This document shows, piece after piece, positions 42,770 to 51,880 of a DNA stretch of 57,017 nt. This stretch comes from an uncultured Clostridia bacterium (GTDB lineage: Bacteria; Bacillota; Clostridia; Christensenellales; Aristaeellaceae). Positions within the stretch are counted from its first letter, which is position 1. Every line of letters starts with the position of its first letter. The DNA is taken from contig CAMOYA010000004.1 in the NCBI GenBank assembly GCA_946629635.1, forward strand, positions 1-57,017, in the 5' to 3' direction. The position numbers and the translations under genes are program-made. The notes beneath the pieces are model-generated. The model was not told where the DNA came from. It was given only the letters and a program-made list of their open reading frames with translations, and did not search any database.

Positions 42770-44617
42770 TCATCTGCGGTTGAGCAGGTTCACCAGATAC
42801 AGGAACTCTTCCCTGTATACGTCTCCCCGGACGCTCCCGCAGTCCCGCAGAAGCGCCAGCGCGCTGTCATAGGTCGCCTCCCCCTTCCATTCGCTCCCCC
42901 GCAGGATCATGCCCACCTCGGCCACCGCAGCGGCAAACTTCATGTTGTCGCTCATGGATTCCGTGAGGATATCCGCATGAACCGGGAAGGTGTACAGGCG
43001 GCTTTCATCGCCCTCCGGCTCCTTGGCCCGGATGCTGACGGTCAGCATCTCCGCCTGCGGATCTGCGGCCATGTCCCCCGCGTTCTGATAGCGGCTGACC
43101 GCTTCCCCGAAGTCAAAATCGGAATCCGCCGGAACGATCTCGTACAGCGCGGTCACCCGGTGTCCGCTGCCGATCTCCCCGCCGTCCTTCCGGTCATCCG
43201 CAAAATCCTCCGCTGCCATCAGCCGGTCCTCGTATCCGATCAGCCGGTATCCCCGGATCAGGGCCGGATTGAAGTCCACCTGAATCTTCACATCCTTCGC
43301 CACGGTGATGAAGGATCCGCCGCCTTCGGTCACCAGCGCCTTCCGGGCTTCGTGAATCGAATCGATATACCAGCAGTTTCCGTCGCCGTAATCCGCCAGG
43401 GCTTCCATCTTGTTGTCCTTATAGTTGCCCATGCCGAATCCCAGGCAGGTCAGTCCGATCCCCGATTCCTTCTTTTGCTCCACCAGCCGGGCCAGCTCGC
43501 CTTCGCTGGTGATCCCCATATTCAGGTCCCCGTCCGTGGCCAGCAGGATCCGGTTCACGCCGCCCTGGATGAAGTACTTCTCCGCAATTTCATAAGCCCG
43601 CTGTATTCCCGCGCTTCCGTTGGTACCGCCCCGGGCTTCCAGCGTGGTGATGGCCTCCATGATCCGCGTTTTCTCAGTGGCCGGCACGCCCTCCAGCACC
43701 ACCCGGTCCTGGCTGGCATAGGCAACGATGGATACGGTGTCTCCTTCCTTCAGCTCCTCCAGCAGCTCCAGGAAGGCCCTCCGCACCAGATCCAGCCGGT
43801 CCGCCCCCTCCATGCTGCCCGATGTATCGATCAGGAATACCAGCTGATGCGCCGGCCGCTCTTCCTCCGGCACCTCCCTGGCCTGCAGCCCGATCTGCAT
43901 CAGACGCGTCTTCGGGTTCCACGGGCAGGCGGCGTATTCCACCGTCACGCCGAAGGGATCCGTCCCTTCCGGCCTGCGGTAGTCATACCGGAAATAGTTC
44001 AGCATCTCCTCGATCCGGATGCTGTCCGGCGGCACCTCGTCCCCGTTCAGCACCCGGCGGCGGAACTGCGCATAGGAGGAGGTGTCCACATCCGCCGCGA
44101 AGGTGCTCAGTGGATTGCTGCCGGCACTCAGAAAGCGGTTGCTGTCGAACCGGGTGTACTCGTCCGTGGAAAACACCGGCATCGGAGCGGGCATTCCGTT
44201 CCACATGGATGTCGTCTTCGCCAGCCCTCCCGGCGCGGAAACGGCGTAGGCCGCGCCCTCCGTCAGCATCTCCGCCAGGCCGCTCTCCTCATACATGTCC
44301 CAGGTCACACCGTATTCCCAGATCCGGGCATGTTCCTCACACTTCATCAGCACCTCCAGCGTCACGCGGTCCGCCATCCCGGTTTCCAGCAGCCCCTGAT
44401 CCCACTGAAAGCGGCGCAGTGCTTCCTCCGTCGCCTCGTCAAACGTCCCGCTGGCCTCTCCCTCCAGGTATTCCAGCTCGATCAGCTTTTCCTGAATCTG
44501 CTTCACCGTTTCGCCGCTGTCGCCCCTGCGCCAGATCCGTTCCTCTTCTCCCATCGCTCCCGCCATTCCGGTCATGATCATCATCAGGGCGGTGATCCAC
44601 GCAATGATCCTCTTCAT
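42770..44617 (-). CDS. Secreted vWA-domain protein with peptidoglycan-binding domain (YfbK-like)
   Basis: This 615-residue exported protein has a signal peptide (residues 1-23) and a peptidoglycan-binding type 1 domain at about 29-92 (GDSGETVKQIQEKLIELEYL). A YfbK-type region follows with PLSTFAADVDTSSYAQFRR and IRIEEMLNYFRYDY. A von Willebrand A domain begins near 255, with the metal-site motif DTSGS at 264-268, and the YfbK C-terminal domain closes the protein. YfbK proteins are usually lipoproteins; here the wall-binding domain probably replaces the lipid anchor. vWA domains mediate protein contacts. The ribosome site GGGAGG is strong; its function is unknown. Confidence 0.85.
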   Translation of the reverse strand: MKRIIAWITALMMIMTGMAGAMGEEERIWRRGDSGETVKQIQEKLIELEYLEGEASGTFDEATEEALRRFQWDQGLLETGMADRVTLEVLMKCEEHARIWEYGVTWDMYEESGLAEMLTEGAAYAVSAPGGLAKTTSMWNGMPAPMPVFSTDEYTRFDSNRFLSAGSNPLSTFAADVDTSSYAQFRRRVLNGDEVPPDSIRIEEMLNYFRYDYRRPEGTDPFGVTVEYAACPWNPKTRLMQIGLQAREVPEEERPAHQLVFLIDTSGSMEGADRLDLVRRAFLELLEELKEGDTVSIVAYASQDRVVLEGVPATEKTRIMEAITTLEARGGTNGSAGIQRAYEIAEKYFIQGGVNRILLATDGDLNMGITSEGELARLVEQKKESGIGLTCLGFGMGNYKDNKMEALADYGDGNCWYIDSIHEARKALVTEGGGSFITVAKDVKIQVDFNPALIRGYRLIGYEDRLMAAEDFADDRKDGGEIGSGHRVTALYEIVPADSDFDFGEAVSRYQNAGDMAADPQAEMLTVSIRAKEPEGDESRLYTFPVHADILTESMSDNMKFAAAVAEVGMILRGSEWKGEATYDSALALLRDCGSVRGDVYREEFLYLVNLLNRR

Positions 44618-44687
44618 CGTTCTTCCTCCCTCGCTTCGCTTTCATCCCTCCGGGCTTCCGTTCCCGGTCTCACCCTGTCAGACGCGG

Positions 44688-44732
44688 AGCACGAAAAAAA
44701 GTTCCCCGCACAGAGGAACTTTTTTTCGTGCT
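44688..44732. terminator. Terminator of the histidine operon (18-bp perfect repeat)
   Basis: AGCACGAAAAAAAGTTCC (44688-44705) is perfectly repeated in reverse at 44715-44732 around a nine-base loop. Each strand reads GGAAC then seven Ts, so it can terminate in both directions. It lies 37 bases after the hisK stop and ends the operon. Confidence 0.88.
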
Positions 44733-44768
44733 GATGCCTGCCCGTCCGCAGGCCCGGAAGCCCCGGGA

Positions 44769-45506
44769 CTATCCGATCTCCCTTTCCCATTTTTCGAACA
44801 TGAAGGCGATATGCTCCTTCGCATGCGCATCGCTTGAGAGCAGCATCTTTCCGCCATGCTGCCGGATATAGTTCCGGATCTCCCCGTCCGGATAGGGGCC
44901 GGTCCGGTATCCCCGGCTGATGGCGCCGGTATTGATTTCAAACGGCCTGCCGGTTTTCAGCAGCGCGTCGCACGCCCCCTGCCACGCCCGGATGTACCGC
45001 GGATGGTGCACATCGAAGCAGGGCGTCTGCTCCATGAATTTCGTGATCAGGTCAAAATGCCCGATGATATCGCACCGGGTCACTTCCACCACCCGGGAAA
45101 CCGTCGCATAGTAGGCCTCCGCAAACGCGTACCAGTCCCCGCCGAAATACTTTTCCACGCCTTCCCGCTGCTTTTCCGCCGTCCAGTCGATGGCAACCCG
45201 GTGCCCGTCCGGCATCTTCAGCCAGTGAACGGAGCCGATCGTATAGTCATAATCTGCGAAATCGTCCGTCAGGTAATCCCGTTCCAGTCCGCACAGCACG
45301 CGGATCCGTCCCGCGTATTTCGCCTTCAGCCTTCCGATCTCCGCCCGGTATTCCACGCTCTGCGCCAGCGTCATGCCGCAGGGATCCCCGGAGCTGTGAT
45401 CCGATATGCCCACCGTGTCCAGCCCCCGGCGGATCGCCTCCTCGACCATTTCCTCCGGCGTGTTCTTTCCGTCGGAAAAAACGGTATGCATATGCAGATC
45501 CTGCAT
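44769..45506 (-). CDS. hisK: Histidinol-phosphatase, PHP family
   Basis: This 245-residue PHP-domain phosphatase removes phosphate from L-histidinol phosphate. Metal motifs are DLHMHTVFSDG at 3-13, GISDHSS, CGLERDYL, IGSVHW, IIGHFDLI and SSDAHAKEH. Its start shares one base with the hisIE stop (TGATG). As the last gene of an otherwise complete his operon with no HAD-type phosphatase in HisB, it supplies the missing phosphatase step. Confidence 0.93.
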   Translation of the reverse strand: MQDLHMHTVFSDGKNTPEEMVEEAIRRGLDTVGISDHSSGDPCGMTLAQSVEYRAEIGRLKAKYAGRIRVLCGLERDYLTDDFADYDYTIGSVHWLKMPDGHRVAIDWTAEKQREGVEKYFGGDWYAFAEAYYATVSRVVEVTRCDIIGHFDLITKFMEQTPCFDVHHPRYIRAWQGACDALLKTGRPFEINTGAISRGYRTGPYPDGEIRNYIRQHGGKMLLSSDAHAKEHIAFMFEKWEREIG

Positions 45507-46153
45507 CAGACCATCTTCTCCTGCTTCACCTTTTTGTCGATCACGTGGCGGGACGCCAGCTCCCGGTGGATGTCCTCCAGGGAGATGCCGGCTTCGATCA
45601 TCAGCACCATCACGTGGTATGTCAGGTCCGCGATCTCATAGATCGTGTTCTGCTTGTCCCGGTCCTTCGCAGCGATAATGACCTCCGTGGACTCCTCGCC
45701 CACCTTCTTCAGGATCTTGTCCAGTCCCTTTTCAAACAGGTACGTGGTATAGGATCCTTCCTTCTTCTCCGTCTTCCGGCCCCGGATCAGCTGCATCAGC
45801 CCCTCCAGGCTGAATTCGTGCAGCTCGTCGCTTTCCCATACCGCGTCGCTGAAGCAGCTCTCCGTCCCCAGATGGCAGGCCGGTCCGTCCTTTTCCACCT
45901 TGATCAGCAGCGTATCCCGGTCGCAGTCCGCCGTGATGGATACGATGTGCTGATAATTCCCGCTGGTTTCGCCCTTCAGCCACAGCTCCTGCCGGCTCCG
46001 GCTCCAGAAGCAGGTGAGTCCCTTCTCCATGGAAATCTGCAGGCTTTCCCGGTTCATGTAGGCCAGCATCAGCACCTTTCCGTTCTCCGCGTCCACCACG
46101 ATCGCCGGGATCAGTCCCTTTTCGTCAAATTTCAGTTCATCCACGTTCAGCAT
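45506..46153 (-). CDS. hisIE: Bifunctional phosphoribosyl-AMP cyclohydrolase / phosphoribosyl-ATP pyrophosphatase
   Basis: This 215-residue fusion catalyses steps 2 and 3 of histidine synthesis. The HisI part (about 1-110) has [29 protein letters not shown], the metal motif [11 protein letters not shown] and GPACHLG. The HisE part (about 115-215) has [20 protein letters not shown] and [13 protein letters not shown]. The length is normal for the fusion. It follows hisF by 17 bases. Confidence 0.96.
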   Translation of the reverse strand: MLNVDELKFDEKGLIPAIVVDAENGKVLMLAYMNRESLQISMEKGLTCFWSRSRQELWLKGETSGNYQHIVSITADCDRDTLLIKVEKDGPACHLGTESCFSDAVWESDELHEFSLEGLMQLIRGRKTEKKEGSYTTYLFEKGLDKILKKVGEESTEVIIAAKDRDKQNTIYEIADLTYHVMVLMIEAGISLEDIHRELASRHVIDKKVKQEKMV

Positions 46154-46170
46154 CGTTCTTTCCTCCCTGT

Positions 46171-46932
46171 TTATACCATTCTGGCCGGAATCCCGTTCCG
46201 CTGCATTTCCTTTTTCAGATCCTCAATCCGGACCTCTCCGAAGTGGAAGATGGACGCCGCCAGTCCGGCATCCACGCCCGGCAGTTCCTGAAACAGCGTG
46301 ATAAAATCCGCGATCCTTCCGGCGCCGCCGGATGCGATCACCGGCACATGCACCACGCTGCACACTTTTTCCAGCAGCTCCAGGTCAAATCCCTGCTTCA
46401 CGCCGTCCGTATCCATGGAATTGACGACCACTTCCCCGGCGCCTTCCCCGACGCACCGCCGGATCCACTCGATCGCTTCCATGCCGGTGTTTTCCCTTCC
46501 GCCCTTGGCAAACACCCGGAACACGCCGTCCACACGCTTCACGTCCACGCTCAGCACGACGCACTGATCCCCGTAAAGCCGGGCCGCCTGCCCGACCAGC
46601 GATGGATCCCGGATCGCGCCGGAATTGACGGACACCTTGTCCGCACCGCACTTGAGCACCCGGTCGAAATCCGCGGTGGTGTTGATCCCGCCCCCGACCG
46701 TCAGCGGAATGAACACCGTTTCCGCCGTCTCCGTCAGGATGTCGGTGAACAGCGTCCGTCCCTCCGCGGAGGCGGTGATGTCATAGAACACCAGCTCGTC
46801 CGCCCCGTGATCGCTGTAATATTTCGCCAGCTCCACCGGGGACGCCACATCGCCCAGGTTCATGAAGTTGACGCCCTTGACCACCCGGCCGTTCTTCACA
46901 TCCAGGCAGGGGATAATCCGCTTTGTAATCAC
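46171..46932 (-). CDS. hisF: Imidazole glycerol phosphate synthase, cyclase subunit
   Basis: HisF is the TIM-barrel half of IGP synthase, which works with HisH. The product is 253 residues. The start is GTG at 46932, overlapping the hisA stop (GTGA). Key residues are Asp in [15 protein letters not shown] and Asp in [18 protein letters not shown], plus [13 protein letters not shown]. The longer open frame upstream lies inside hisA and is not coding. Confidence 0.97.
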   Translation of the reverse strand: MITKRIIPCLDVKNGRVVKGVNFMNLGDVASPVELAKYYSDHGADELVFYDITASAEGRTLFTDILTETAETVFIPLTVGGGINTTADFDRVLKCGADKVSVNSGAIRDPSLVGQAARLYGDQCVVLSVDVKRVDGVFRVFAKGGRENTGMEAIEWIRRCVGEGAGEVVVNSMDTDGVKQGFDLELLEKVCSVVHVPVIASGGAGRIADFITLFQELPGVDAGLAASIFHFGEVRIEDLKKEMQRNGIPARMV

Positions 46933-47642
46933 CGGGCCACCTCCAGTGCCTTCTTCAGGTCGATATCGCCCGTATAATAGGCCTTGCCGATAATCGCGCC
47001 GTACAGGTTCATCCGCCGCAGGCTTTCCACGTCCTCCAGGGAGGACACGCCGCCGGATGCCGTTATCTGCAGCCGGAACTGTTCCGAAAGCGTCCGGTAC
47101 ATCTCCCGGTTGGTGCCGCGCATGGCTCCGTCCCGGGAGATATCCGTGCAGATCAGCGTCTGCACGCCGATCTCCTCCATCCTGCTGCAGAAATCTTCCA
47201 TCCGGACCGCGGATTGCTCCGTCCATCCCCGAACCGCCACAAACCCGTCCCGGATATCCGCGCCGACCGCAATCCTATCCCCGTACGCCTCCACGGCACG
47301 GATCAGGAAGTCCTCATCCTCGACCGCGGCCGTTCCCAGGATCACCCGGTCCAGTCCGGCGTCCAGATACCTGCGGACCACTTCCATGCTCCGCACGCCG
47401 CCGCCGATCTCGCAGAAAAGCCCGGTGCACTCCCGGATCCTCAAAACCGTGTTCAGGTTCGGCGTTTCCCCGCTCCGGGCGCCTTCCAGGTCCACCAGGT
47501 GCACGTGCGTCGCGCCGCAGGCGGCAAAGTCCCGCGCGATCTCCTCCGGATGATCGCTGTAAACCGTCATCCGGTCATAGTCGCCCCGGAGCAGGCGGAC
47601 CGCCTTTCCTTCATACAGATCAATTGCCGGAAACAGGATCAT
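46929..47642 (-). CDS. hisA: ProFAR isomerase
   Basis: HisA is the TIM-barrel isomerase of histidine synthesis step 4. The product is 237 residues. Typical motifs are FPAIDLYEGKAVRLLRGDY with the catalytic aspartate, HLVDLEGARSG, EIGGGVRSMEVV, and the second aspartate in ICTDISRDGAMRG. It overlaps hisH (ATGA) and hisF (GTGA), so all three subunit genes are coupled. Confidence 0.97.
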   Translation of the reverse strand: MILFPAIDLYEGKAVRLLRGDYDRMTVYSDHPEEIARDFAACGATHVHLVDLEGARSGETPNLNTVLRIRECTGLFCEIGGGVRSMEVVRRYLDAGLDRVILGTAAVEDEDFLIRAVEAYGDRIAVGADIRDGFVAVRGWTEQSAVRMEDFCSRMEEIGVQTLICTDISRDGAMRGTNREMYRTLSEQFRLQITASGGVSSLEDVESLRRMNLYGAIIGKAYYTGDIDLKKALEVAR

Positions 47643-48259
47643 ACCGCCGCCTCCGTTTCACAGAATGCCCGCAGAATCCGAAGCCCCACGCTGCCGCTCT
47701 TCTCCGGATGAAACTGGCAGCCATAAATGTTGTTTTTTCCGACGCAGGCCGTGATCTCCGCGCCGTATTCCACCGTCGCCAGCAGTGAATCCTCGCAGCC
47801 GACCGCACTGTAGGAATGCACAAAGTATACGCAGTCTCCCTCCCGGGTGTACTTCAGGAGCGGCGACTCCCGCCGGATCTCCAGCGCGTTCCATCCCATC
47901 TGGGGAATCTTCAGCTTCTCCGGGATCCTGCCGGCCAGCGGGCGGATTTCTCCCTTCAGGAAGCCCAGCCCCTCGTGCTCGCCGTATTCAAAACTGCGCT
48001 CGAAAAGCATCTGCATTCCCAGGCAGATGCCCATCAGCGGCTTTCCCTTCTCCGCCTCCCCGCGCAGCACCCGGTCGAGCCCGGACTGCCGGAGCTTCCG
48101 GGCCGCGTCCTCGAAGGCGCCGACCCCCGGAAGGATCAGCCGGTCCGCCTGCCGGATCCGTTCCGGATCCGCGGTCACCTCCGCCTCCTCGCCGATCGCG
48201 CGGAAGGATGAGCGCAGCGAAAACAGATTTCCCACGCCGTAATCTACAATGGCGACCAT
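47639..48259 (-). CDS. hisH: Imidazole glycerol phosphate synthase, glutaminase subunit
   Basis: HisH is the class I glutamine amidotransferase that supplies ammonia to HisF. The product is 206 residues. The start motif is IVDYGVGNLFSL, the catalytic cysteine is in MGICLGMQMLFE, and the His-Glu pair is in CQFHPEKSG. The start follows AAAGGGGA. It overlaps hisA by four bases. Confidence 0.97.
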   Translation of the reverse strand: MVAIVDYGVGNLFSLRSSFRAIGEEAEVTADPERIRQADRLILPGVGAFEDAARKLRQSGLDRVLRGEAEKGKPLMGICLGMQMLFERSFEYGEHEGLGFLKGEIRPLAGRIPEKLKIPQMGWNALEIRRESPLLKYTREGDCVYFVHSYSAVGCEDSLLATVEYGAEITACVGKNNIYGCQFHPEKSGSVGLRILRAFCETEAAV

Positions 48260-48300
48260 TCCCGATCCCCTTTCCGTTGCCTTTCAGTGTTGTCCGTTCT

Positions 48301-48897
48301 TTACAGAACGCCCTTGGTGGAAGGAATCTCTCCCGCGGCGTCCGGGTCGATCCGGACCGCCGCCTTCAGGCTGCGGCCCACGCTCTTGAACGCCGCCTCG
48401 ATGATATGATGGCTGTTGCCTCCCGCGAGCTCCCGGATATGCAGCGTGCACCGGGCGTTCATGGCCAGCGCGTGAAAGAATTCCTGAACCAGCTCCGTAT
48501 CAAATGTTCCGACCTTCTCCGCCGGAATCGGCAGGTCAAAGGCCAGCAGTCCCCGTCCCGAAAGGTCCACGGCGCTCATCACCAGGCTCTCGTCCATGGG
48601 CAGGATCATGCTGCCGTACCGGGTGATCCCCTTCCGTTCGCCCAGCGCCTGATCGAATGCGCATCCCAGCGCGATGCCGATATCCTCCGTGGAATGGTGA
48701 TCGTCGACCCGCGTGTCCCCCCGGCAGATCACCTTCAGATCAAAGCGCCCGTGGCGGGCAAACAGCTCCAGCATATGATCCAGAAACCCTACGCCCGTGT
48801 CAATCTCATGCGTTCCGGTTCCGTCCAGATCCAGTTCGACCGTCACGTCCGTCTCCCCGGTTTTCCGCTTCACTTCGCTCCTGCGCATCGTTCTCAT
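48301..48897 (-). CDS. hisB: Imidazoleglycerol-phosphate dehydratase
   Basis: This 198-residue single-function dehydratase carries out step 7. The manganese-binding histidine motifs DHMLELFARHGRFDL and DDHHSTEDIGIALG are visible, together with a second set including FFHALAMNARCTLH and NSHHIIEAAFK. It lacks the HAD phosphatase half found in enterobacteria, which agrees with the separate PHP phosphatase at the operon end. Confidence 0.97.
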   Translation of the reverse strand: MRTMRRSEVKRKTGETDVTVELDLDGTGTHEIDTGVGFLDHMLELFARHGRFDLKVICRGDTRVDDHHSTEDIGIALGCAFDQALGERKGITRYGSMILPMDESLVMSAVDLSGRGLLAFDLPIPAEKVGTFDTELVQEFFHALAMNARCTLHIRELAGGNSHHIIEAAFKSVGRSLKAAVRIDPDAAGEIPSTKGVL

Positions 48898-48902
48898 CCC
48901 CC

Positions 48903-49961
48903 TCAGCTTTCCAGGATGGCAGCCGCCGTCCGGACGAATGTTTCCATCTGTTCCCGCGTCCCGACGGAGATCCGGTTGTACTCCCGGATCCGCGCTCCGC
49001 TGAAATGCCGGATCAGAATCCCTCTTTCCTTCATTTCCCGATAGAATGTTTCCCCGTCAATCCGCGGGTGAACGGCAAAGAGGAAGTTCGCGCTGGAGGG
49101 TGTCAGCTCAAACCCCAGCCGCTTCATCTCCCTCGCCGTCCATTCCCGGGTGTCCGCGATCGTCCGGCAGTTTTCCGTGTAGTATTCGTCGTTCGTCAGG
49201 CACGCCAGCGCCGCCGCGTTCGTCAGCCGGTTCACGTTGTACGGATTGGTGGAATACTTGACCGTGTTCAGATCCCGGATCAGCTCCGGATTGCCGGCGC
49301 CGAAGCCCAGCCGTCCTCCGGCCAGCGAGCGGGATTTGGAAAAAGTCTGGGTCACCAGCAGGTTCTCGTACTCCCGGATCAGCGGGATGCAGCTTTCCGC
49401 CCCGAAATCGACATAGGCCTCGTCGACCACCACCACGTTGTACGGATTGCTCTGCAGAATGCCCTCGATCTGCCCCCGGGTCAGCGCGATCCCGGTCGGC
49501 GCGTTCGGATTGGCAATGAAGATCGTTCCGGCAGTCTGCGTATACTTCTCCGGATCGATCGTCAGATCCTCCTCCAGCGGTATTTCCCGGTAGGGCACAC
49601 GGTTCACCGCCGCGAACACCGGATAGAACCCGTAGGTAATATCCGGAAAAACCGCCGGCGTGTATTCATCGCAGAAGGCCATGAACGCAAAGTTCAGAAT
49701 TTCATCCGACCCGTTGGTCATCAGCAGCTCTTCCGGCTCCACCTCCAGCCGGGCGGCCAGCGCCTCCCGCAGCTCCCGGCATTCCGGGTCCGAATACAGG
49801 TGCAGCTTTCCGCTCTCCTCCGCCACGGCCTTCGCCACGGCCGGGTGCGGCGGAAAGGCGTTCTCATTCGTGTTCAGTTTGATATAGTGCTGATCCTTGG
49901 GCTGTTCCCCGGGAACATATGCTTCCAGGTCCGCATACTTGTCGGAAAAATACCTGCTCAT
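48903..49961 (-). CDS. hisC: Histidinol-phosphate aminotransferase
   Basis: HisC is a PLP-dependent class II aminotransferase of 352 residues. The substrate-binding N-terminus is IKLNTNENAFPPHP, the nucleotide-like NGSDEILNFAF follows, and IFIANPNAPTGIAL and VVDEAYVDFG are conserved. The PLP lysine is in TFSKSRSLAGGRLGFG. It lies five bases upstream of hisB and 21 bases after hisD. Confidence 0.97.
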   Translation of the reverse strand: MSRYFSDKYADLEAYVPGEQPKDQHYIKLNTNENAFPPHPAVAKAVAEESGKLHLYSDPECRELREALAARLEVEPEELLMTNGSDEILNFAFMAFCDEYTPAVFPDITYGFYPVFAAVNRVPYREIPLEEDLTIDPEKYTQTAGTIFIANPNAPTGIALTRGQIEGILQSNPYNVVVVDEAYVDFGAESCIPLIREYENLLVTQTFSKSRSLAGGRLGFGAGNPELIRDLNTVKYSTNPYNVNRLTNAAALACLTNDEYYTENCRTIADTREWTAREMKRLGFELTPSSANFLFAVHPRIDGETFYREMKERGILIRHFSGARIREYNRISVGTREQMETFVRTAAAILES

Positions 49962-49982
49962 GCGTCTTCGCCTCGCCGTCGT

Positions 49983-51257
49983 TTATTTTTCTGTCCGGAT
50001 CATCGCGCTTCTCGCGTGCCCCGTAAGCCCTTCCTTCTTCGCGAACGTCGCCACGTCCTCCGCCACCCGTCCGAGCGCTTCCCGGGTGAAGTAAGTATAC
50101 TGCGTTTTCTTTACAAAATCATCCACCGACAGCGGGCTGGAAAAACGGGCCGTTCCCTGGGTGGGCAGCGTATGATTCGGCCCCGCCAGATAGTCGCCCA
50201 ACGCTTCCGGGCAGTTCCGCCCCAGGAACACGGATCCCGCATGCCGGATGCTGTCCAGATAGTCGAAGGGCTGATCCACGCAAAGCTCCAGGTGCTCCGG
50301 CGCAATCTCGTTGGCGATTGCGATCGCCGCGCCCAGATCCTCCGCCACGATGATCTTGCCGTTCCGGTCGATGGATTCCCGGGCGATCTCGAATCGCTCC
50401 AGCTGCGGCAGCTGCTTCTCCAGCTCCGCGCTCACCTGCTCCGCGAGCTCCGCCGAATCGGTCACCAGCACGGCGCTGGCCACCCGGTCGTGCTCCGCCT
50501 GGCTCAGCAGGTCCGCAGCCACATGCGCGGGATTGGATTTTCCGTCCGCCACGATCAGGATCTCGCTGGGTCCCGCGATCATGTCGATCGATACCACTCC
50601 GTACACCTGCCGCTTGGCTTCCGCCACGAACGCGTTCCCGGGCCCGACGATCTTGTCCGCCTTCGGAACGGATTCCGTCCCATATGCCAGGGCGGCGATG
50701 GCCTGCGCGCCGCCGGCCTTCACGATCCGGTCCACGCCGGCCACCCTGGCCGCCGCCAGGATCGCCGGATTGATCTTCCCGTTCTTTCCCGGAGGCGTGG
50801 TCATGATGACTTCCTTCACGCCCGCGATCTTCGCGGGGATCACGTCCATCAGCACCGTGGAAGGATACGCGGCCGTACCGCCGGGAACATAGACGCCCGC
50901 CCGGTCGACCGGGATCACCTTCTGGCCCATCAGAATTCCGTCCTCATCGTTGATGATAAAGGAGTTCCGGACCTGCCGGGAGTGGAACTTCCGGATGTTT
51001 GCCGCCGCCCGCTCCAGAATGGCGACGAATTCCGGCTCCACCTTTTCCATCGCTTCCGCCATTTCCGCTTCGGTCACCAGCAGCCCGTCCAGCTGCGCGC
51101 CGTCAAACCGCGCGGTGTATTCCTTCAGCGCCGCGTCTCCCTTTTCCCGCACGTTCCGGATGATCTCCGCCACCGTCTCCTCCACGTTGACCGTCGGCAT
51201 GGAACGGGCAAAGATCTCCCGGTTCGGCACCTCGCCGTATTTCATGATCCGGATCAT
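49983..51257 (-). CDS. hisD: Histidinol dehydrogenase
   Basis: HisD is the zinc enzyme that oxidises histidinol to histidine with two NAD. The product is 424 residues. Motifs include VYVPGGTAAYPSTVLM, KIVGPGNAFVAEAKRQVYG, IDMIAGPSEILIVAD with DLLSQAEHD, and APEHLELCVDQP near the C-terminus. The start at 51257 overlaps the hisG stop (ATGA); the longer frame upstream runs inside hisG. Confidence 0.97.
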   Translation of the reverse strand: MIRIMKYGEVPNREIFARSMPTVNVEETVAEIIRNVREKGDAALKEYTARFDGAQLDGLLVTEAEMAEAMEKVEPEFVAILERAAANIRKFHSRQVRNSFIINDEDGILMGQKVIPVDRAGVYVPGGTAAYPSTVLMDVIPAKIAGVKEVIMTTPPGKNGKINPAILAAARVAGVDRIVKAGGAQAIAALAYGTESVPKADKIVGPGNAFVAEAKRQVYGVVSIDMIAGPSEILIVADGKSNPAHVAADLLSQAEHDRVASAVLVTDSAELAEQVSAELEKQLPQLERFEIARESIDRNGKIIVAEDLGAAIAIANEIAPEHLELCVDQPFDYLDSIRHAGSVFLGRNCPEALGDYLAGPNHTLPTQGTARFSSPLSVDDFVKKTQYTYFTREALGRVAEDVATFAKKEGLTGHARSAMIRTEK

Positions 51258-51880
51258 ATCTGTTCCACTTCCTTCCTGATTTCCTGAACGAGCCGCTCGA
51301 TGGGCTCCGTCTTGAACTTGAAACCCGCCTTGTTGGCAACCAGCCGGGCGGAGATGGGCACGATGGTCTCGATCACTTCCAGATGGTTTTCCCGGAGCGT
51401 CGTCCCCGTTTCGACAATATCCACGATCACGTCGGACAGCCCCAGAATCGGCGCGATCTCGATGGATCCGTTCAGATGGATGATGTCGATGTCCCGTCCC
51501 ATCGCCGAATAATAATCCCGGGCAATCCGGCTGAACTTGGTCGCCACCCGCAGCGTCCGGTTCATATCGTCCCGGAATCCCTCCGGGGCCGCCACCGCCA
51601 TCCGGCATTTCCCTACGTTCAGATCCAGCAGCTCGTACACATCCGGCCGGTATTCCAGCAGGATATCCTTCCCTGCGACGCCGATGTCGGCCGCGCCGCG
51701 TTCCACGTAGATCGCCACGTCCGACGGCTTGACCCAGAAGTAGCGGACGCCGGCCGCCTCGTTGTCGAAAATCAGCTTCCGGCTGTTCTCCAGCAGGGCG
51801 GGACATTCAAACCCGGCGCCGGCAAACATGGCATACACCTTTTCCCCCAGGCGCCCCTTGGGCAGCGCGATGTTAAGCAT
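51254..51880 (-). CDS. hisG: ATP phosphoribosyltransferase, short catalytic subunit
   Basis: HisG makes the first committed compound of the pathway from ATP and PRPP. The product is 208 residues, the short form that lacks the regulatory domain and needs HisZ. Signatures are NIALPKGRLGEKV, VERGAADIGVAGKDIL, and the PRPP-region LSDVIVDIVETGTTLRENHL. It overlaps hisZ by eight bases and hisD by four. Confidence 0.97.
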   Translation of the reverse strand: MLNIALPKGRLGEKVYAMFAGAGFECPALLENSRKLIFDNEAAGVRYFWVKPSDVAIYVERGAADIGVAGKDILLEYRPDVYELLDLNVGKCRMAVAAPEGFRDDMNRTLRVATKFSRIARDYYSAMGRDIDIIHLNGSIEIAPILGLSDVIVDIVETGTTLRENHLEVIETIVPISARLVANKAGFKFKTEPIERLVQEIRKEVEQI

